Positions 20,700 to 32,599 of a stretch of 64,000 bases of DNA are shown in pieces. Numbering within the stretch: the first letter of the stretch is position 1; each line of letters begins with the position of its first letter. The notes under the pieces were generated by a model that worked only from the letters and a program-made list of their open reading frames with translations, ran no database searches and had not been told where the DNA came from. The stretch lies in assembly GCA_907163345.1 (NCBI GenBank), contig CAJQUN010000517.1:1-64000 (forward strand), given 5' to 3'. A program made the position numbers and the translations under genes. Source of the stretch: Haberlea rhodopensis. Its lineage: Eukaryota > Streptophyta > Magnoliopsida > Lamiales > Gesneriaceae.

Positions 20700-23093
20700 T
20701 GTGAGACCCCGTTATCTCAAACATACAATAAGGTGCAATTAAGGGAACTAATCATACCTAATCAGAGTTGTAAGTCGTGTTGACAATTGAGCTTAAAGTT
20801 TACATGTATATATATGACATGCCAGAAGAAATTTGTTACATTCTTTAACAAATTTGGGTAAGGCTACTTCTACTGTACTCCTAGTAGAAACTATACAAAA
20901 TAAGTCTTTATCTTGCTATCCTGTAGCACTCTTTACAGCTCGGCTTATCAACCTGACCCTGGTTCTCCTTAGCAAAAGCACCTACAAGGACAACCCCCAT
21001 CACATTAGCATATCGTAATTCATATCAAACATAACATGAATGTAAGCATAAATGCATAATCATAGTCATAAAATACTTCCTGTATTTCCAATTCATTTAA
21101 AACGCCCATTAGTTGTCCCTGTACCATAACTCATGATAAAAACATTATATGATATTATGGCTTCCTTATATAAATGTCATGACATATCTTTACTTCTTAA
21201 ATCCTTACTTCAATCTTGAGTCGTTTTATAGTTAGTGTATGTCCACGTAAGCGGAATTCTTCATCGCTTCTTATGGAACTCCACGTAAGCGGTATTCTTC
21301 ATCGCTTCTTATGGAAATTCACGCCTCCATGTGCGAACGGTCCTCTACCTCTCGCTCCACATTTTCAGCGGAATTATAGTGTAAGCATTAAAATCCTCAC
21401 TGGGATAACCTTGACTCGTGGAATACTCCTCTTATATTCCTCTCGTGGAACACGCCTCTTATATTCCACATCATTCATATGCAAAAACAATGCATGTCAA
21501 CATGTATCATATCATAATGCACTATCTTATGCATACTTTACTTTACCTTGTGTTAAATAAATAAACACGAATACATATTACCGTTGGGATGCCCGTACGT
21601 TGCTTACGTACCTTTCAAAAGATAGAGGAGTCAACCGACTTTATCTCCTCGACTGTGCTGGTACCTGTGATGGTTCTACCTAACCACATAACACAATATT
21701 AGGCACCCAATAATAATTCAATACCAAAAACTAAACAAAATTCAACATTTGCCCCAATATGTCATCTCGCGATCGATCGCCCCTTAGCCCCGATCGATCG
21801 TGAGATGTTACTGCCTCGTATACCAAACATATACAATCAGCGATCGATCGCCCCTTATTGGCGATCGATCGCCAAAACCTGCTGGAACGTCGCGATCGAT
21901 CGCGCCTTCTTGGCAATCGATCGCCAACTCTGTTCCTTTGCGCGATTTCTAGAATTGTCGAGCACCTCATTTCATGCTATTAAAACTACAACATATAACA
22001 TAAAACATGCTCGAGGAATTATGCTAGGAACATCACAAAACTTCTATGTACGTAACCACATCAACGGTTTGATCAAAACCTAGCTAACATGCATAATAAC
22101 ACCTTCATAAAGTTCACTCCCATTCAACCTTTTCCATAAAAACAGGGCATTTACTCTACCCAGATTTTTCGAACACTACATTTCACAAGATTGAATCCTT
22201 CACATATCACACGCAAAATGCTCCGGGAAAAGTACTGGGAGCTTCATAACAACACCATGCAAACCCGTAAATCGAAGGTTTAAAGACCTAAGCTAGCATG
22301 CTTCATAACCTCATGATAAAACCCCTACTCAACTTAAAACAGGGCACTTCCTTTACCCAGATTTTCGAGGAACACTTTTTCACAAACGAAAATCTAACAC
22401 ATAAAGCATGTAAGTTGCTTAACCAAACATGCTAGGGGCTTCATAAATATCATGTGCACGTAAGCATAACAAGATTTCATCGAACCTTAAAGTAGCATGC
22501 CAAATCTGCTATAATGAACATACATACTTAAAAACTGAAATCTGGGAAAAATATATGATTCCTCACCACTTTTTGGCTCGGCTTTCCTTCAAGAAAAAGA
22601 GCAATAAAAATTGATATTCTTCTTCCTACCTGTTGTCTGAGTGTGGTTCGAGTTTAGGAGAGAAGGAGGAGACTTTGGAGGAGGAGAAAGTGATCAAATC
22701 AGATAAGTAAAAGGCATGATTGGCCAAGACAGCTTTCCAGGAAAACAGGGGAGGGGCGTGGGTTGCAGGCAAGTGAGGGGGTGGTGGTATGTTTGGGTGG
22801 CCTTGCGGTGTTTAATTATGTCCCGTATTTCATACGATGTATTAAAATATCCCTCCTTGATATTTTATAATTTTACCACATCAATACATCATCAAAAACA
22901 CCTAACATGCCTCCTAAACCATATCATTAAAATAAATATAACACCAACCACATACATTAATTTCCCAACTTAATTACATGCTTTTACCACATAAAGCATA
23001 ACCCATAAACCCCAAATTAAATCATGCCTTTAACACATAATAAAATTAGCACATCAAAGCATGTTTACACATAATCCTTTCGGGGATATCACA
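20700..23093 (-). repeat. 3' LTR of the Tekay element (uninterrupted copy)
   Basis: 2394 bp. It holds six decamer sites (starts 21770, 21791, 21841, 21862, 21893, 21914) and a tandem ACCGCTTACGTGG...AAGCGATG pair (minus strand, about 21230-21320). Confidence 0.9.
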
Positions 23094-23105
23094 ATACTCC
23101 CCTAC
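23094..23105 (-). other. Polypurine tract of the Tekay element
   Basis: The minus strand reads TAGGGGAGTAT immediately before the LTR start TGTGATATCCCC. Confidence 0.7.
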
Positions 23106-24419
23106 TTATAAGATTTCGTCCCCGAAATCACACTTACTTACCAAAATAATATAAAACATAAAACACATACCAGAGAACAGTTCTGGATAGTGCTGCACCA
23201 TGTGTCGCTCTGTCTCCCACGTGGCCTCCTCGACACCCCTACGATCCCACTGAACCTTGATCATAGGAATAACTTTGTTCCGAAGCCTACGGTCTGCCCT
23301 ATCCAAAATCCTGATAGGCCGCACCACATAGGAAACATCGGACTCCAACTGCACCTCTGAAGGCTGCAACACATGCGAAGGATCTGGCTCGTACTTCCTC
23401 AGCATAGACACATGGAATACATCGTGTATAACAGACAGAGAGGGCGGTAAAGCCAAATGGTACGCCAGAGTACCCACACGCTGCAATATCTCATACGGCC
23501 CTACATATCTTGGGGATAACTTTCCCCGCATCCCAAACCGTACCACACCTCTGAAAGGTGAGATCTTCAGAAAGACTCTGTCGCCCAACTGAAACTCCAA
23601 CGGCCTTCACCGCTGATTGGCATACGCTGCCTGTCTGTCCTAAGCTGCCTTCATCTTTCTCTTGATGACCTTTACCTTTTCTTCCATATCCTGGACCAAC
23701 TCTGGTCCTCCGACCGATTTACGGTCCACATCATCCCAACACAAAGGTGACCTACAACGCCTGCCATATAGGGCTTCAAATGGAGCCATCTGTATGCTAG
23801 CCTGGTAGCTGTTATTATAAGAAAATTCCACCAAGGCTACTGAGTCCTGCCAAGAAGCGTCGAACTCCAGCACACAAGCCCTCAACATATCTTCGAGCGT
23901 CTGTATCGTACTCTCGGTCTGTCCGTCCGTCTGGGGATGATATGTTGTGCTCAACCTTAACTCTGTGCCCAGGGCTGACTGAAGACCCTCCCAGAAGTGA
24001 GATGTGAACCGCGGATCTCGATCAGACACAATCAAAACAGGGATCCCGTGCAGTCTCACCACATTTCTGATATATAGCTGAGCCATCCTTAGGTATGTGA
24101 AGGTCATACAGTAGGGAATGAAATGAGCACTCTTAGTCAATCTGTCGACGACTACCCATATGGCATCAGAACCCGAAACAGTCCTCGGTAAGTGGGTCAC
24201 GAAATCCATAGACACGTGCTGCCACTTCCACTCGGGTATCTCCAAACTCCTTAGCTCACCACCGGGCCTCTGCCTCTCAGCCTTCACCTGCTGACAAATC
24301 AAGCAGCGCTTGACGAATGAGGTAACATCCTGTTTCATTCGCCTCCACCAGAACTGGCTGCATAAATCCTTATACATCTTCTTCCCGCCAGGGTGGATAC
24401 TCATCCTGCTGCAATGAGC
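23106..24419 (-). pseudogene. Tekay integrase with C-terminal chromodomain
   Basis: One frame with stops. The HHCC zinc-binding part is AHCSRMSIHPGG...CLICQQVK. The catalytic core has MDFVTHLP (Asp), VSDRDPRFTSHFW (Asp) and DGQTESTIQTLED (Glu), so all three catalytic acids are kept. The C-terminal part (23106-23600) has LGDRVFLKISPF, LSPRYVGPYEIL and FHVSMLRKY, then a chromodomain-like end IKVQWDRRGVEEATWE that would direct insertion toward marked chromatin. In-frame stops sit near 23603, 23638 and 24418; the first two read as CGA-to-TGA and CAG-to-TAG changes. Inactive as it stands. Confidence 0.85.
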
Positions 24420-25580
24420 TCACTGTAATATATCCTGTCGCAACTCCGGTGTATCTGGAACCACCCATCTGTCGCCAAGCCTCAGAGAACCGTCTTCAGA
24501 TGGCTGACCTGAATGAACCACTGACATCCATCTCTGAACCTCTGCGTCGGTCCCCTGAGCCTTCCGGATGTGTTCATAAATGATCGGCTCAGCTAGCAAG
24601 GTCAACACCTGTACCGGAGAGGAAGATACATCATAATCAAACCCCAACTGACAGTAGGAGCCCATCATAGCTGATACATACATGACATCATCTGCCGTGC
24701 TCCTCACTTTCCGACTCAAAGCGTCGGCTGTCAAGTTTGCTTTTCCCGGATGGTATTCGATTTCACAGTCATAGTCCTTCAGCAGGTCCATCCATCTCCT
24801 CTACCTCATATTCAGCTCAGCCTGTGTAAACAAGAACTTCAGGCTCTTGTGATCAGTGAAGATGGTAAATGAGGTAACATATAAGTAGTGTCGTCATATC
24901 TTCAAGGAAAACACTATAGCTGCTAACTCTAAATCATGGACTGGATACCTCGTCTCGTGTGGCTTCAACTGCCTAGAATCATAAGCCACTACATGTCTGT
25001 CCTGCATCAGTACGCATCCTAGGCCCTGTAGCGATGCGTCAGTATAAAGAAAAAATCCTTTGTTCTCCCTGGGAATCACCAAAACTGGTGCAGTAGTCAG
25101 TCTGTGCTTTAATTCCCGGAAACTTTGCTCACAAGTCTCTGACCAACAGAATGGGACTCCCTTCTGAGTCAGCTGTGTAAATGGCTTGGCGATCCTTGAG
25201 AAACCCTCGACGAAACGTCGGTAATAGCCAGCCAAAGCAAGAAAACTTCGAATCTCACTGACTGAAGTAGGGGCGGACCAATCCATAACTTCCTCAATCT
25301 TCCTGGGATCTACTGATATCCCCTCTCGAGAGATAATGTGACCCAAGAATGATACACTGCTCAGCCAAAACTCACACTTGCTGAGTTTGGCGTACAACTG
25401 CTGATCTCTGAGGATTTGAAGCACCGTCCTCAAATGATCGGCATGTTCCTCCTCACTCCTTGAGTAGACAAGGATGTCATCAATGAACACGATCACGAAC
25501 TGATCGAGGTACTCTTGAAATACTCTGTTCATCAAGCTCATAAAAATTGCAGGGGCATTTGTCACACCGAAAGGCATCAC
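24420..25580 (-). pseudogene. Tekay reverse transcriptase (palm/thumb) and RNase H
   Basis: In frame with integrase. The RT catalytic motif VIVFIDDILVYS is intact and is followed by KLSKCEFWLSSVSFLGH and RSFLALAGYYRRFVEGFS. RNase H starts FFLYTDASLQGLGCVL. The C-terminal connection has CEIEYHPGKANLTADALSRK. Stops near 24792 (CAG to TAG) and 24894 (TGG to TGA) break it. A one-base loss just before MPFGVTNAPA near 25580 separates it from the RT N-terminus. It copies element RNA into DNA in functional relatives. Confidence 0.85.
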
Positions 25581-26040
25581 AAGAACTCGTAGTGCCCATA
25601 CCGAGTTCGAAAGGTTGTCTTTTGAACATCATCAGTTCTAACCCTTATCTAGTGATAGCCTGACCTCAAGTCAATCTTTGAGTAGATCTCTGTGCCCTGA
25701 AGCTGATCAAACAGATCATCAATCCTTGGAAGCGGATACCTGTTCTTTACTGTGGCCTTAGTAAGTTGCCTATAGTCAATGCACAGACGCATTGAACCAT
25801 CCTTCTTCTTTATGAACAAAACTGGCGCACCCCAAGGCGATACACTAGGACGAATGTATCCCTTGTCGAGGAGCTCCTGTAACTGTACTTTCAGCTCTCT
25901 CAGTTCTGCCGGTGCCATCCTGTATGGGGCACGAAAAATGGCTGATGTCCCCCGCAGTAGCTCAATGGCAAACTCCACATCTCTGATCGGCGGAAACCCT
26001 GGAATCTCATCCGGGAATACATCAATGAATTCCGTCACGA
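25581..26040 (-). pseudogene. Tekay reverse transcriptase, N-terminal part
   Basis: Shows FIDVFPDEIPGFPPIRDVEF, APYRMAPAELRELKVQL, LDKGYIRPSVSPWGAPVLF, KKKDGSMRLCIDYRQLT and YSKIDLRSGYH, then a stop near 25648 where the family has CAG. It joins the next fragment after a frameshift. Confidence 0.85.
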
Positions 26041-26829
26041 CCGGTATATCCTCGATCCTTAACTATTCCTTTTCCTCAGGATGTCCACGGCATAAATAAT
26101 GTAGCCCGTGTGGCCGCGTTCCAATAACCGCGACATCTTAACTGCTGAGATCACTGGAATCTTGGGACGAGAGCCGTCCCCATAAAAGGTCCACTGGAAC
26201 CCCTGATCAGAAAGAAAACGTACCATCCTCTGTCGACAATCTACCACGGCTCGGTATCTGCTCAACACATCAATGCCGATAATGCAGTCAAAATCTGCCA
26301 TCTCTAACTGAATCAGATCGGCCATCAGATCATTGCCCTCAAAATAAATGAGGCAATCAGATAACAGTCGATCCGCAATCACATGCTTTCCCATGGGTGT
26401 CGAGACCATGAGAGGCGTGGGCAACGGAGACGAACACAAGTGGTGTCTCTCCACAAAAGCAGAAGACACAAAAGAATGGGAAGCACATGTATCTATCAAT
26501 ATAAATGCAGGGTACGTAAATAAATGACACGTACCAGCAATGACCTCCTCCGGGGCTGCCTCATCCTGCTCTCGCGTCAATGCATACACCTGACCCTGCG
26601 GCTGTCCCGCCGCCTGACCTCCCTGCGGTCGTGGTGCGAAATGCTGCCTCTGTGGTGTTCTTCCTGCGTTAAATCTTGGCCTATTCGGCCCAGTGTCTGC
26701 CTGACCTCCCCGATTGGGGCAACCTCGAGCCAAGTGGCCCATCTTGCCACAAATATAGCAACCCTGACAGTCACGTGACAAGTGCCATCCTCCACAGTTG
26801 TTACATCGGTTTCCTCCTGTCTTACTTCC
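26041..26829 (-). pseudogene. Tekay zinc knuckles and aspartic protease
   Basis: Two CCHC-like knuckles: CNNCGGWHLSRDC just upstream of the frame and CYICGKMGHLARGC. The protease has LIDTCASHSFVS, where the active site is normally DTGASHSF; the Gly-to-Cys change should disable it. ADFDCIIGIDVLSRY and the C-terminal linker follow. A frameshift near 26045 precedes RT. Confidence 0.8.
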
Positions 26830-27654
26830 CTAGGATGGCCCTCGGTTACTTTGCTTCTGACCCTGAGATTTCTTTCCACTGAATCTAGAAGATGATGAGG
26901 CCCCACGAGGCTTAAACTGGTCCCCTCGTGGCCTCAGACGGTCACCAACAGGTCTCTGCGGTGGTGGGAAAGGGGGTACAACTTCCTTGTACACGCCCAC
27001 CGCAATCTCTGCCAGCTCTGCCCTAATCAGAGCGTCATCAAATGAGCTGGGGTTGTTGGAGACAACCCTATCGAATAGCTCCGGCCTCAGTCCCTTCAAG
27101 AAATGCCTCATCTTGGCATGACTGCTCACAGCAATATGAGGGACATACCTCAACAGTGAGGAATACTGCATGGCATAATCTGATACTGACATGATGTCCT
27201 GCTTCAAACTGGTAAACTCATCTTCCTTTAACTGCCTGGCAGCTGCAGAAAAATACCGGTTAAGGAACCGGGTTCTGAATACAGTCCAGTCAACTGCAAC
27301 ACCTTGAGCTCTCAGCTCCATCACAGTGGTCTTCCACCACATAGAAGGCTTCTTCGCCATCTGAAACTCAGCCAACCTCAGCCATACGGTACGTGCACAG
27401 GGCGCAGTCACAAGTATCTGCTCTATCCGCTCCAGCCACTCTTCGGCTGCTTCACCAGACTCAATCCCCTCAAATATAGGTGGATGGAAGTTCAGAAACT
27501 GTGTCAAACTGAGCTCCCATGGTAATAACATCTGTGCACTGGGCACCACGCCCACAGCAGGTGGCGGTAAAGGATTCAGTTGAGCAATACTAGCATTCAT
27601 ACTGCCCATATCCCCTACCTCTTCATTGAGGTTCTCCGGGTTAATAGCCGCCAT
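26830..27654 (-). pseudogene. gag: Tekay gag
   Basis: Starts MAAINPENLNEE (four codons inside the longest frame, directly after the leader). Capsid motifs: FLNFHPPIFEGIESGEAAEE, WLERIEQILV, WTVFRTRFLNRYF and LKQDIMSVSDYAMQY. The tail is basic and proline-rich. A single TAG at the end, probably from CAG, separates it from the zinc knuckles in the same frame. Otherwise intact over 275 codons. Confidence 0.85.
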
Positions 27655-27859
27655 GCTGCAACACAAGAGTTAACAACAATACCAAAAGCAGTTCATAATA
27701 TAAGCCGTTAGATAACAAGAGTATCATATTTCAAATCATGTTAGTATAACACTTATACAAAAAATATGCATCACATGCATAACATGCCCAACAATGAATA
27801 CCTAGCCAACTTGTCTCTAAAGGCTACCCTTCACTCTTCCCTGGTTATCTAACCACTGC

Positions 27860-27871
27860 TCTGATACCACT
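27860..27871 (-). other. Primer-binding site of the Tekay element (Met type)
   Basis: The minus strand reads TGGTATCAGAGC, a few bases from the LTR start at 27875. Confidence 0.75.
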
Positions 27872-28209
27872 AAATGTGAGACCCCGTTATCTCAAACATA
27901 TAATAAGGTGCAATTAAGGGAACTAATCATACCTAATCAGAGTTGTAAGTCGTGTTGACAATTGAGCTTAAAGTTTACATGTATATATATGACATGCCAA
28001 AAGAAATTTGTTACATTCTTTAACAAATTTGGGTAAGGCTACTTCTACTGTACTCCTAGTAGAAACTATACAAAATAAGTCTTTATCTTGCTATCCTGTA
28101 GCACTCCTTACAGCTCGGCTTATCAACCTGACCCTGGTTCTCCTTAGCAAAAGCACCTACAAGGACAACCCCCATCACATGAGCATATAGTAATTCATAT
28201 CAAACATAA

Positions 28210-29877
28210 TGATCGCTTTTATTTTAAACAATTATTTCCAATCTAGCGATTTTAGACCGCAAGTGCACGGTGTCAAGTTTTAGTATAGATAGGAAGATAC
28301 GGATTGTCGAACCCACAGAGACTAACAAGTAAGTACCAAATAAGATGTCTTTTAACTATATTTAACCTACGATAATAAATTGATAATTAAACTAAACTAA
28401 ATTAAACTACTCTAATCCAACCAAGTCAATAAAAGTAAACGAGAAAAATCCACAAGATAAGATTATCGAGACTTTGGCTCACCAATGTAATTCCCTACAA
28501 TTCTCGATTGAATATTCAAATATTTCTAAGGTGACGAGTTCTCCAAATTTATCTAATACACTCTCTCGAGCTATATTAAACCTAACACCAAATTGCAGTA
28601 AGTAACTCTCGTTCACTTATTTAACAATTCAATGTTGCATAAGATCCATGAAAACTCCTAGCTTTCAATTACTAGAATCTATGGCTATCACGCATGTATT
28701 TGACGTCATCTCTCGATCTCGGTCTTAAATCCATGGTATGAGTTATTAATTCAGTATCATAAAATCATCTCTCGATCTCAATTACGATACTAACATCATT
28801 CAAAGGTGATCAATCCTCTAAAAGCATGAAGAACATAAAACATACGCAAAGAACTATAAGAATTCAATCATTAAATCGAAGGTTCATAACAAAGGATTCG
28901 CCTAGTCTCGATAAATAATTTTAGTTCCTCATAATAAATCAAAACAAAACAAAACTAAGAATTTAAAGACAAAGAAAAACTCCCAGCGTCGACTCCGGTT
29001 GTAGATCTTCGCTCCTTCTCTTGCTTCCTTCTCGATCGTCTCTTTTTATCGCCTTGTTGGCTTGTTCCAATTCCTAGGGTGAAGGGTTGAAGGATGGATT
29101 GATGGTAGAAGGATGGAGGCTGGACATGAAGTGAAGGAAAGTGAGGGGAGAAGAAGGTGGAGGCGTGTATTATGGATTTTGGGTGAAGAAGGCGTGAGGT
29201 TGGGTGGTGAAGGAAAGGGGGGCTGAGATGGAGGCTGTATGTGAGTGTTCTAGGGTTCAAAATCTGATATGGGTTGTGATTTTGTGTATAATATATAGGG
29301 GAAAGAATTATGGACTTCCCTATTGCATCCAAACTCTACAAGGAAGGTATTTTAATGAAAACTGCTCGTCCCGATCGATCCGAACAGAAGAGCCGATCGA
29401 TCGAGCCTTCCAGTAAGATTTTCGCTCAATTTTCAGCCTTTCTCGATCGATCGGAAAGCTTCCTCGATCGATCGGAAATCACAGTAAGTTTCTTCGCCTT
29501 TTTCAGCTTCTGGCGAGTTTCGTATTTTGGCCGTAACTTTCTCATACAAACTCCAAATTTGATGATTCAGCTGTCCACGCGAAGATAAGAGAAAGTTCTA
29601 CAACGTTTATATGGACCACATTTCCAAAACATGGCTCGAACATATAGTAATATGAGGAGAAAGGAGCAACATGTGTCTTGGATTCTGGTTTCTTCCTCTT
29701 TTCTTCAACTTTATTCATTTTTTCATCATTTTAGCTTGATTTCTTCCCCTTTTATGAATTTCAACATTGATTCCTGAAATAGAGAAATATATACCATAAA
29801 CCATAAAATTATCCAAGAATCAACACGAAAACATATACATATCATAGCATAAAAACGCGTAATATTCAACCCTATCA
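28210..29877 (-). repeat. 3' LTR of the young element
   Basis: 1668 bp, TGATCGC...CCCTATCA. Decamer starts 29372, 29394, 29444, 29465. A TATA-like box (CTATATATTA on the minus strand) lies at about 29288-29298, 74 bp downstream of the array in transcription sense. Confidence 0.9.
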
Positions 29878-31403
29878 ACTCCCCCAAACTTATCACTTAA
29901 TCGTCCTCGATTAAGCATTAAAATCACAAGGTAGAGTTCATTCTTGATACTTGAAACAATTATTTCATGACTTATTTTATTCTCAGAAATCTCATGCACA
30001 TATACAAAAGTTGACAAGACATGTTTTCTCCTAATTCAAGCAACATATCTCAAAATCGGAACGTGTGTGTGTGATATAGTCAGTCTCAAGTTTCATGCAC
30101 ATATTCAAGATCAAATCATGTTAATCAACTCAAAGTCGAGATTATTATCAAGCACCCCATAAGCCTATTTTCAAACAACTTCTCCACTAATGATAGTTAC
30201 TCCCTAGACTTGGATCAAAAGGACTTTTTAAGCTTGTAATGTAAGGCCTTTGGTGTTAGCTTCAAAGAAAAGATAGGATAAGTGCAAAGAAGAGAGTATA
30301 ATCATTTACAGTTCAAATTTTTCGCACACATCGAGCTTCTCTTCTTTTTCTTTTATTGCCTTGGCCACTTTGGGACTTATTTAGTCAATCTTTTTCTCAA
30401 GGCTTTTTATCTATCTTTTTCTTTTCTCATTTATCATTTTTTTTTTCAATAAGCTCGTCAAGATATAACAATTCACATGCATCGAATGATATTCATTATA
30501 CTCTCTTAAGGTACGGATAACTTTTTCATTTAAGCTCAAATAAGGGTAAGTATAATGAGTTTGCCAAGAATGTCGAATGGGGTCTAATTATATGCAATGC
30601 ATATACCATTCTTTTTTCAATAAAGCTCAAATGGGACATTAGGGATTGATGTTTACATGGTAAGCTTGAAAGGCTCAAACGGTCCAAAGATCGCCTAGAT
30701 CATTTCCAAGTCAAGTTTGTAACTATAAAATTTCGCCTCAAAGTGTCATCATCAAATAAGTTCTAGGATAACTCTAAGATGCTCAAGACAAATCATTAAG
30801 TTCACAACAATTATCACTATTCAACATGCAATCCACAAGATCATGACTCATTGTGCTCAATATATTCCTCAATCTTGACATGCTAACTAAGATTAGAATA
30901 TTCATGTACAAGTCCAATCACAAAGCAAGTCATATGCATAGTGAGATCAAAATCCTCATTGAATAGTCACTACTATAATTCATTCTTTTCTCAAGTTTGA
31001 ACTCATAAAAAAAATTCTGTAACTCATAACAATCGGATGATTCAAGTGTCATTTAAGCACACAACATGTGGTTAAAACAAGTAAAGCATGCAAGCTACTA
31101 CTCCCCCAAACTTAAATCAAACATTACCCTCAATGTTTAAAAGAATCAAAAGGGAAACAGTGAACTCCCCTGATCAATACGCTTGCATGAGGGTTGAGGA
31201 AGATTTGCTTTTGAAAGCTCGACTGTTGTAGGGGTTCATCGCTCCAACCAAGTACCTAACAAAAGAAGAATGCAAATAAAATAGTCGACACGAGAGATAA
31301 ACAAACTAAATGTAAAAACTAAAAATAAACAAAACTAAATAGCAAAAGGATACGCTTGGGTTGCCTCCCAAGAAGCGCTGATTTTTAGTCTTCGGCTTGA
31401 CCA
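29878..31403 (-). other. PPT and non-coding spacer of the young element
   Basis: The minus-strand PPT TTTGGGGGAGT abuts the LTR. The spacer has no reading frame but shares ordered blocks with 1706-3099 of the first Athila-like element, including the stem-loop at 30575-30611 and a block with GCTTGAAAGGCTCAAACG near 30663. Confidence 0.6.
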
Positions 31404-32435
31404 TCAGAAGCAACCATCAAAGAGCGGCTGCCGCCCATAGTAAGTATCGTATGATACCACTAATGGGTCTTCATTCAGTTTGCCCTCAAGATTGGCAAGA
31501 TTGTAGCAGTGTAAGCTCGTCGCTCCAACAACATTCGTCTTTAAATGGCAGGCATGGGAGAATGATTCTTGATTTGGCTTTGCATTTTGGAGGATGTAGT
31601 GCGGTGAAGTTGGCATCGATGGAAAATAAGGATCCACATATGGCATAGAACATGTCTCCATCGATGGGCTCAAATCAGAATCTTCGAACGTCTCTTCCTT
31701 CTCCAACATCACATTCGACTCATCTTCACATGGGAACTCCTCGAATAACATCTCTGAAGTAAGCTCAATCTCTTGTAGAGGCTCAAGTTCCCTTGACTCT
31801 TCCACGCTAGTAGGATCACTCCCCCAAACTTGGTTGGTTGAGTGATCGTCATCATATAACCAAACTTGATTCGTCGCCTCTTGATTTGTAGCCCTCATCT
31901 CTTCCTCTTGGTAGCTAGTTGAAATTGTTTCCATGAGGACCGCCATTTGCTGCTCCAGGTGACGCATAGAGTTGGTTTGGCACTCCAAACTGTTCACAGT
32001 TGATGCCATGAATCTCACTAAGGTATCCTCTAACTGAGTTGTGACATTTGCAGAACTATCTCTCTTCTCTTCGTGATGTTCAAATGGTTGTGGCGTATCA
32101 ATAGGGTAGTGAAGCTCCGGTGGGTATTGGTGACTCCAACCTTGTAGTGAAGGATCACAATGCCAGTGAAGATCGAAGTCCGCCATATCATTGAACATGT
32201 GCACCACACTGTCCTCATCTCCATCAACCAGGGGACTCCCAGTCACCAGTGCTCCGCTTAATACCCATACTCGTGTCTTTACATCCAACCCTTTTAAGAA
32301 ATATTGCATGAGAGTATAGTTCGAAAAGTTGTGATACCGGAATGTGTTGGCCAATTCATTGAATCTCTCCCAAACAGCGTAGAACGGCTCGGAACGTTGT
32401 TGGGCAAAGCTTGTGAAGGCTTGTTGATGTAGCAT
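31404..32435 (-). CDS. Gag-like protein of the young element
   Basis: The start was taken at MLHQQAFTSF (32435), because the preceding codons are AT-rich leader. About 343 codons, intact. The N-terminal 60 residues keep a capsid-like signature (EPFYAVWERFNELANTF, LMQYFLKGLDVKTRVW). The rest is acidic and Ser/Glu-rich without a zinc knuckle. A short helix with LEQQMAVLMETI may be a coiled coil. It is shorter than Athila gag, lacks the front of the capsid domain, and stands alone in the element. It may aid packaging in trans or be relaxed; the intact frame in a young element favours function. Confidence 0.7.
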   Translation of the reverse strand: MLHQQAFTSFAQQRSEPFYAVWERFNELANTFRYHNFSNYTLMQYFLKGLDVKTRVWVLSGALVTGSPLVDGDEDSVVHMFNDMADFDLHWHCDPSLQGWSHQYPPELHYPIDTPQPFEHHEEKRDSSANVTTQLEDTLVRFMASTVNSLECQTNSMRHLEQQMAVLMETISTSYQEEEMRATNQEATNQVWLYDDDHSTNQVWGSDPTSVEESRELEPLQEIELTSEMLFEEFPCEDESNVMLEKEETFEDSDLSPSMETCSMPYVDPYFPSMPTSPHYILQNAKPNQESFSHACHLKTNVVGATSLHCYNLANLEGKLNEDPLVVSYDTYYGRQPLFDGCF

Positions 32436-32575
32436 CTCCAAGTACCTCACAAGACAAACAAAACAAAAACAAAAACAAAATAAATATATATAAATAAATT
32501 TTTTTTTTTCGAAATATATAAACAAAAATGGTTAAATTACAGTCAAAGAACCTAGTATGATATTACTAAAGTTAG

Positions 32576-32593
32576 TCCCCGGCAACGGCGCCA
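32576..32593 (-). other. Primer-binding site, perfect tRNA-Asp match
   Basis: The plus strand reads TCCCCGGCAACGGCGCCA, the tRNA-Asp(GTC) 3' end with CCA, six bases from the LTR edge. Confidence 0.9.
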
Positions 32594-32599
32594 AAAACT

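Noticed and set aside
21216..21560. 114-codon plus-strand frame (also 34484-34816)
   Set aside because: Lies inside the Tekay LTR and is duplicated only because the LTR is.
28955..29332. 125-codon frame present in both LTRs of the young element (also 33345-33722)
   Set aside because: It recurs only because the LTRs are near-identical; low-complexity His/Pro/Ser composition and overlap with the promoter region argue against coding.
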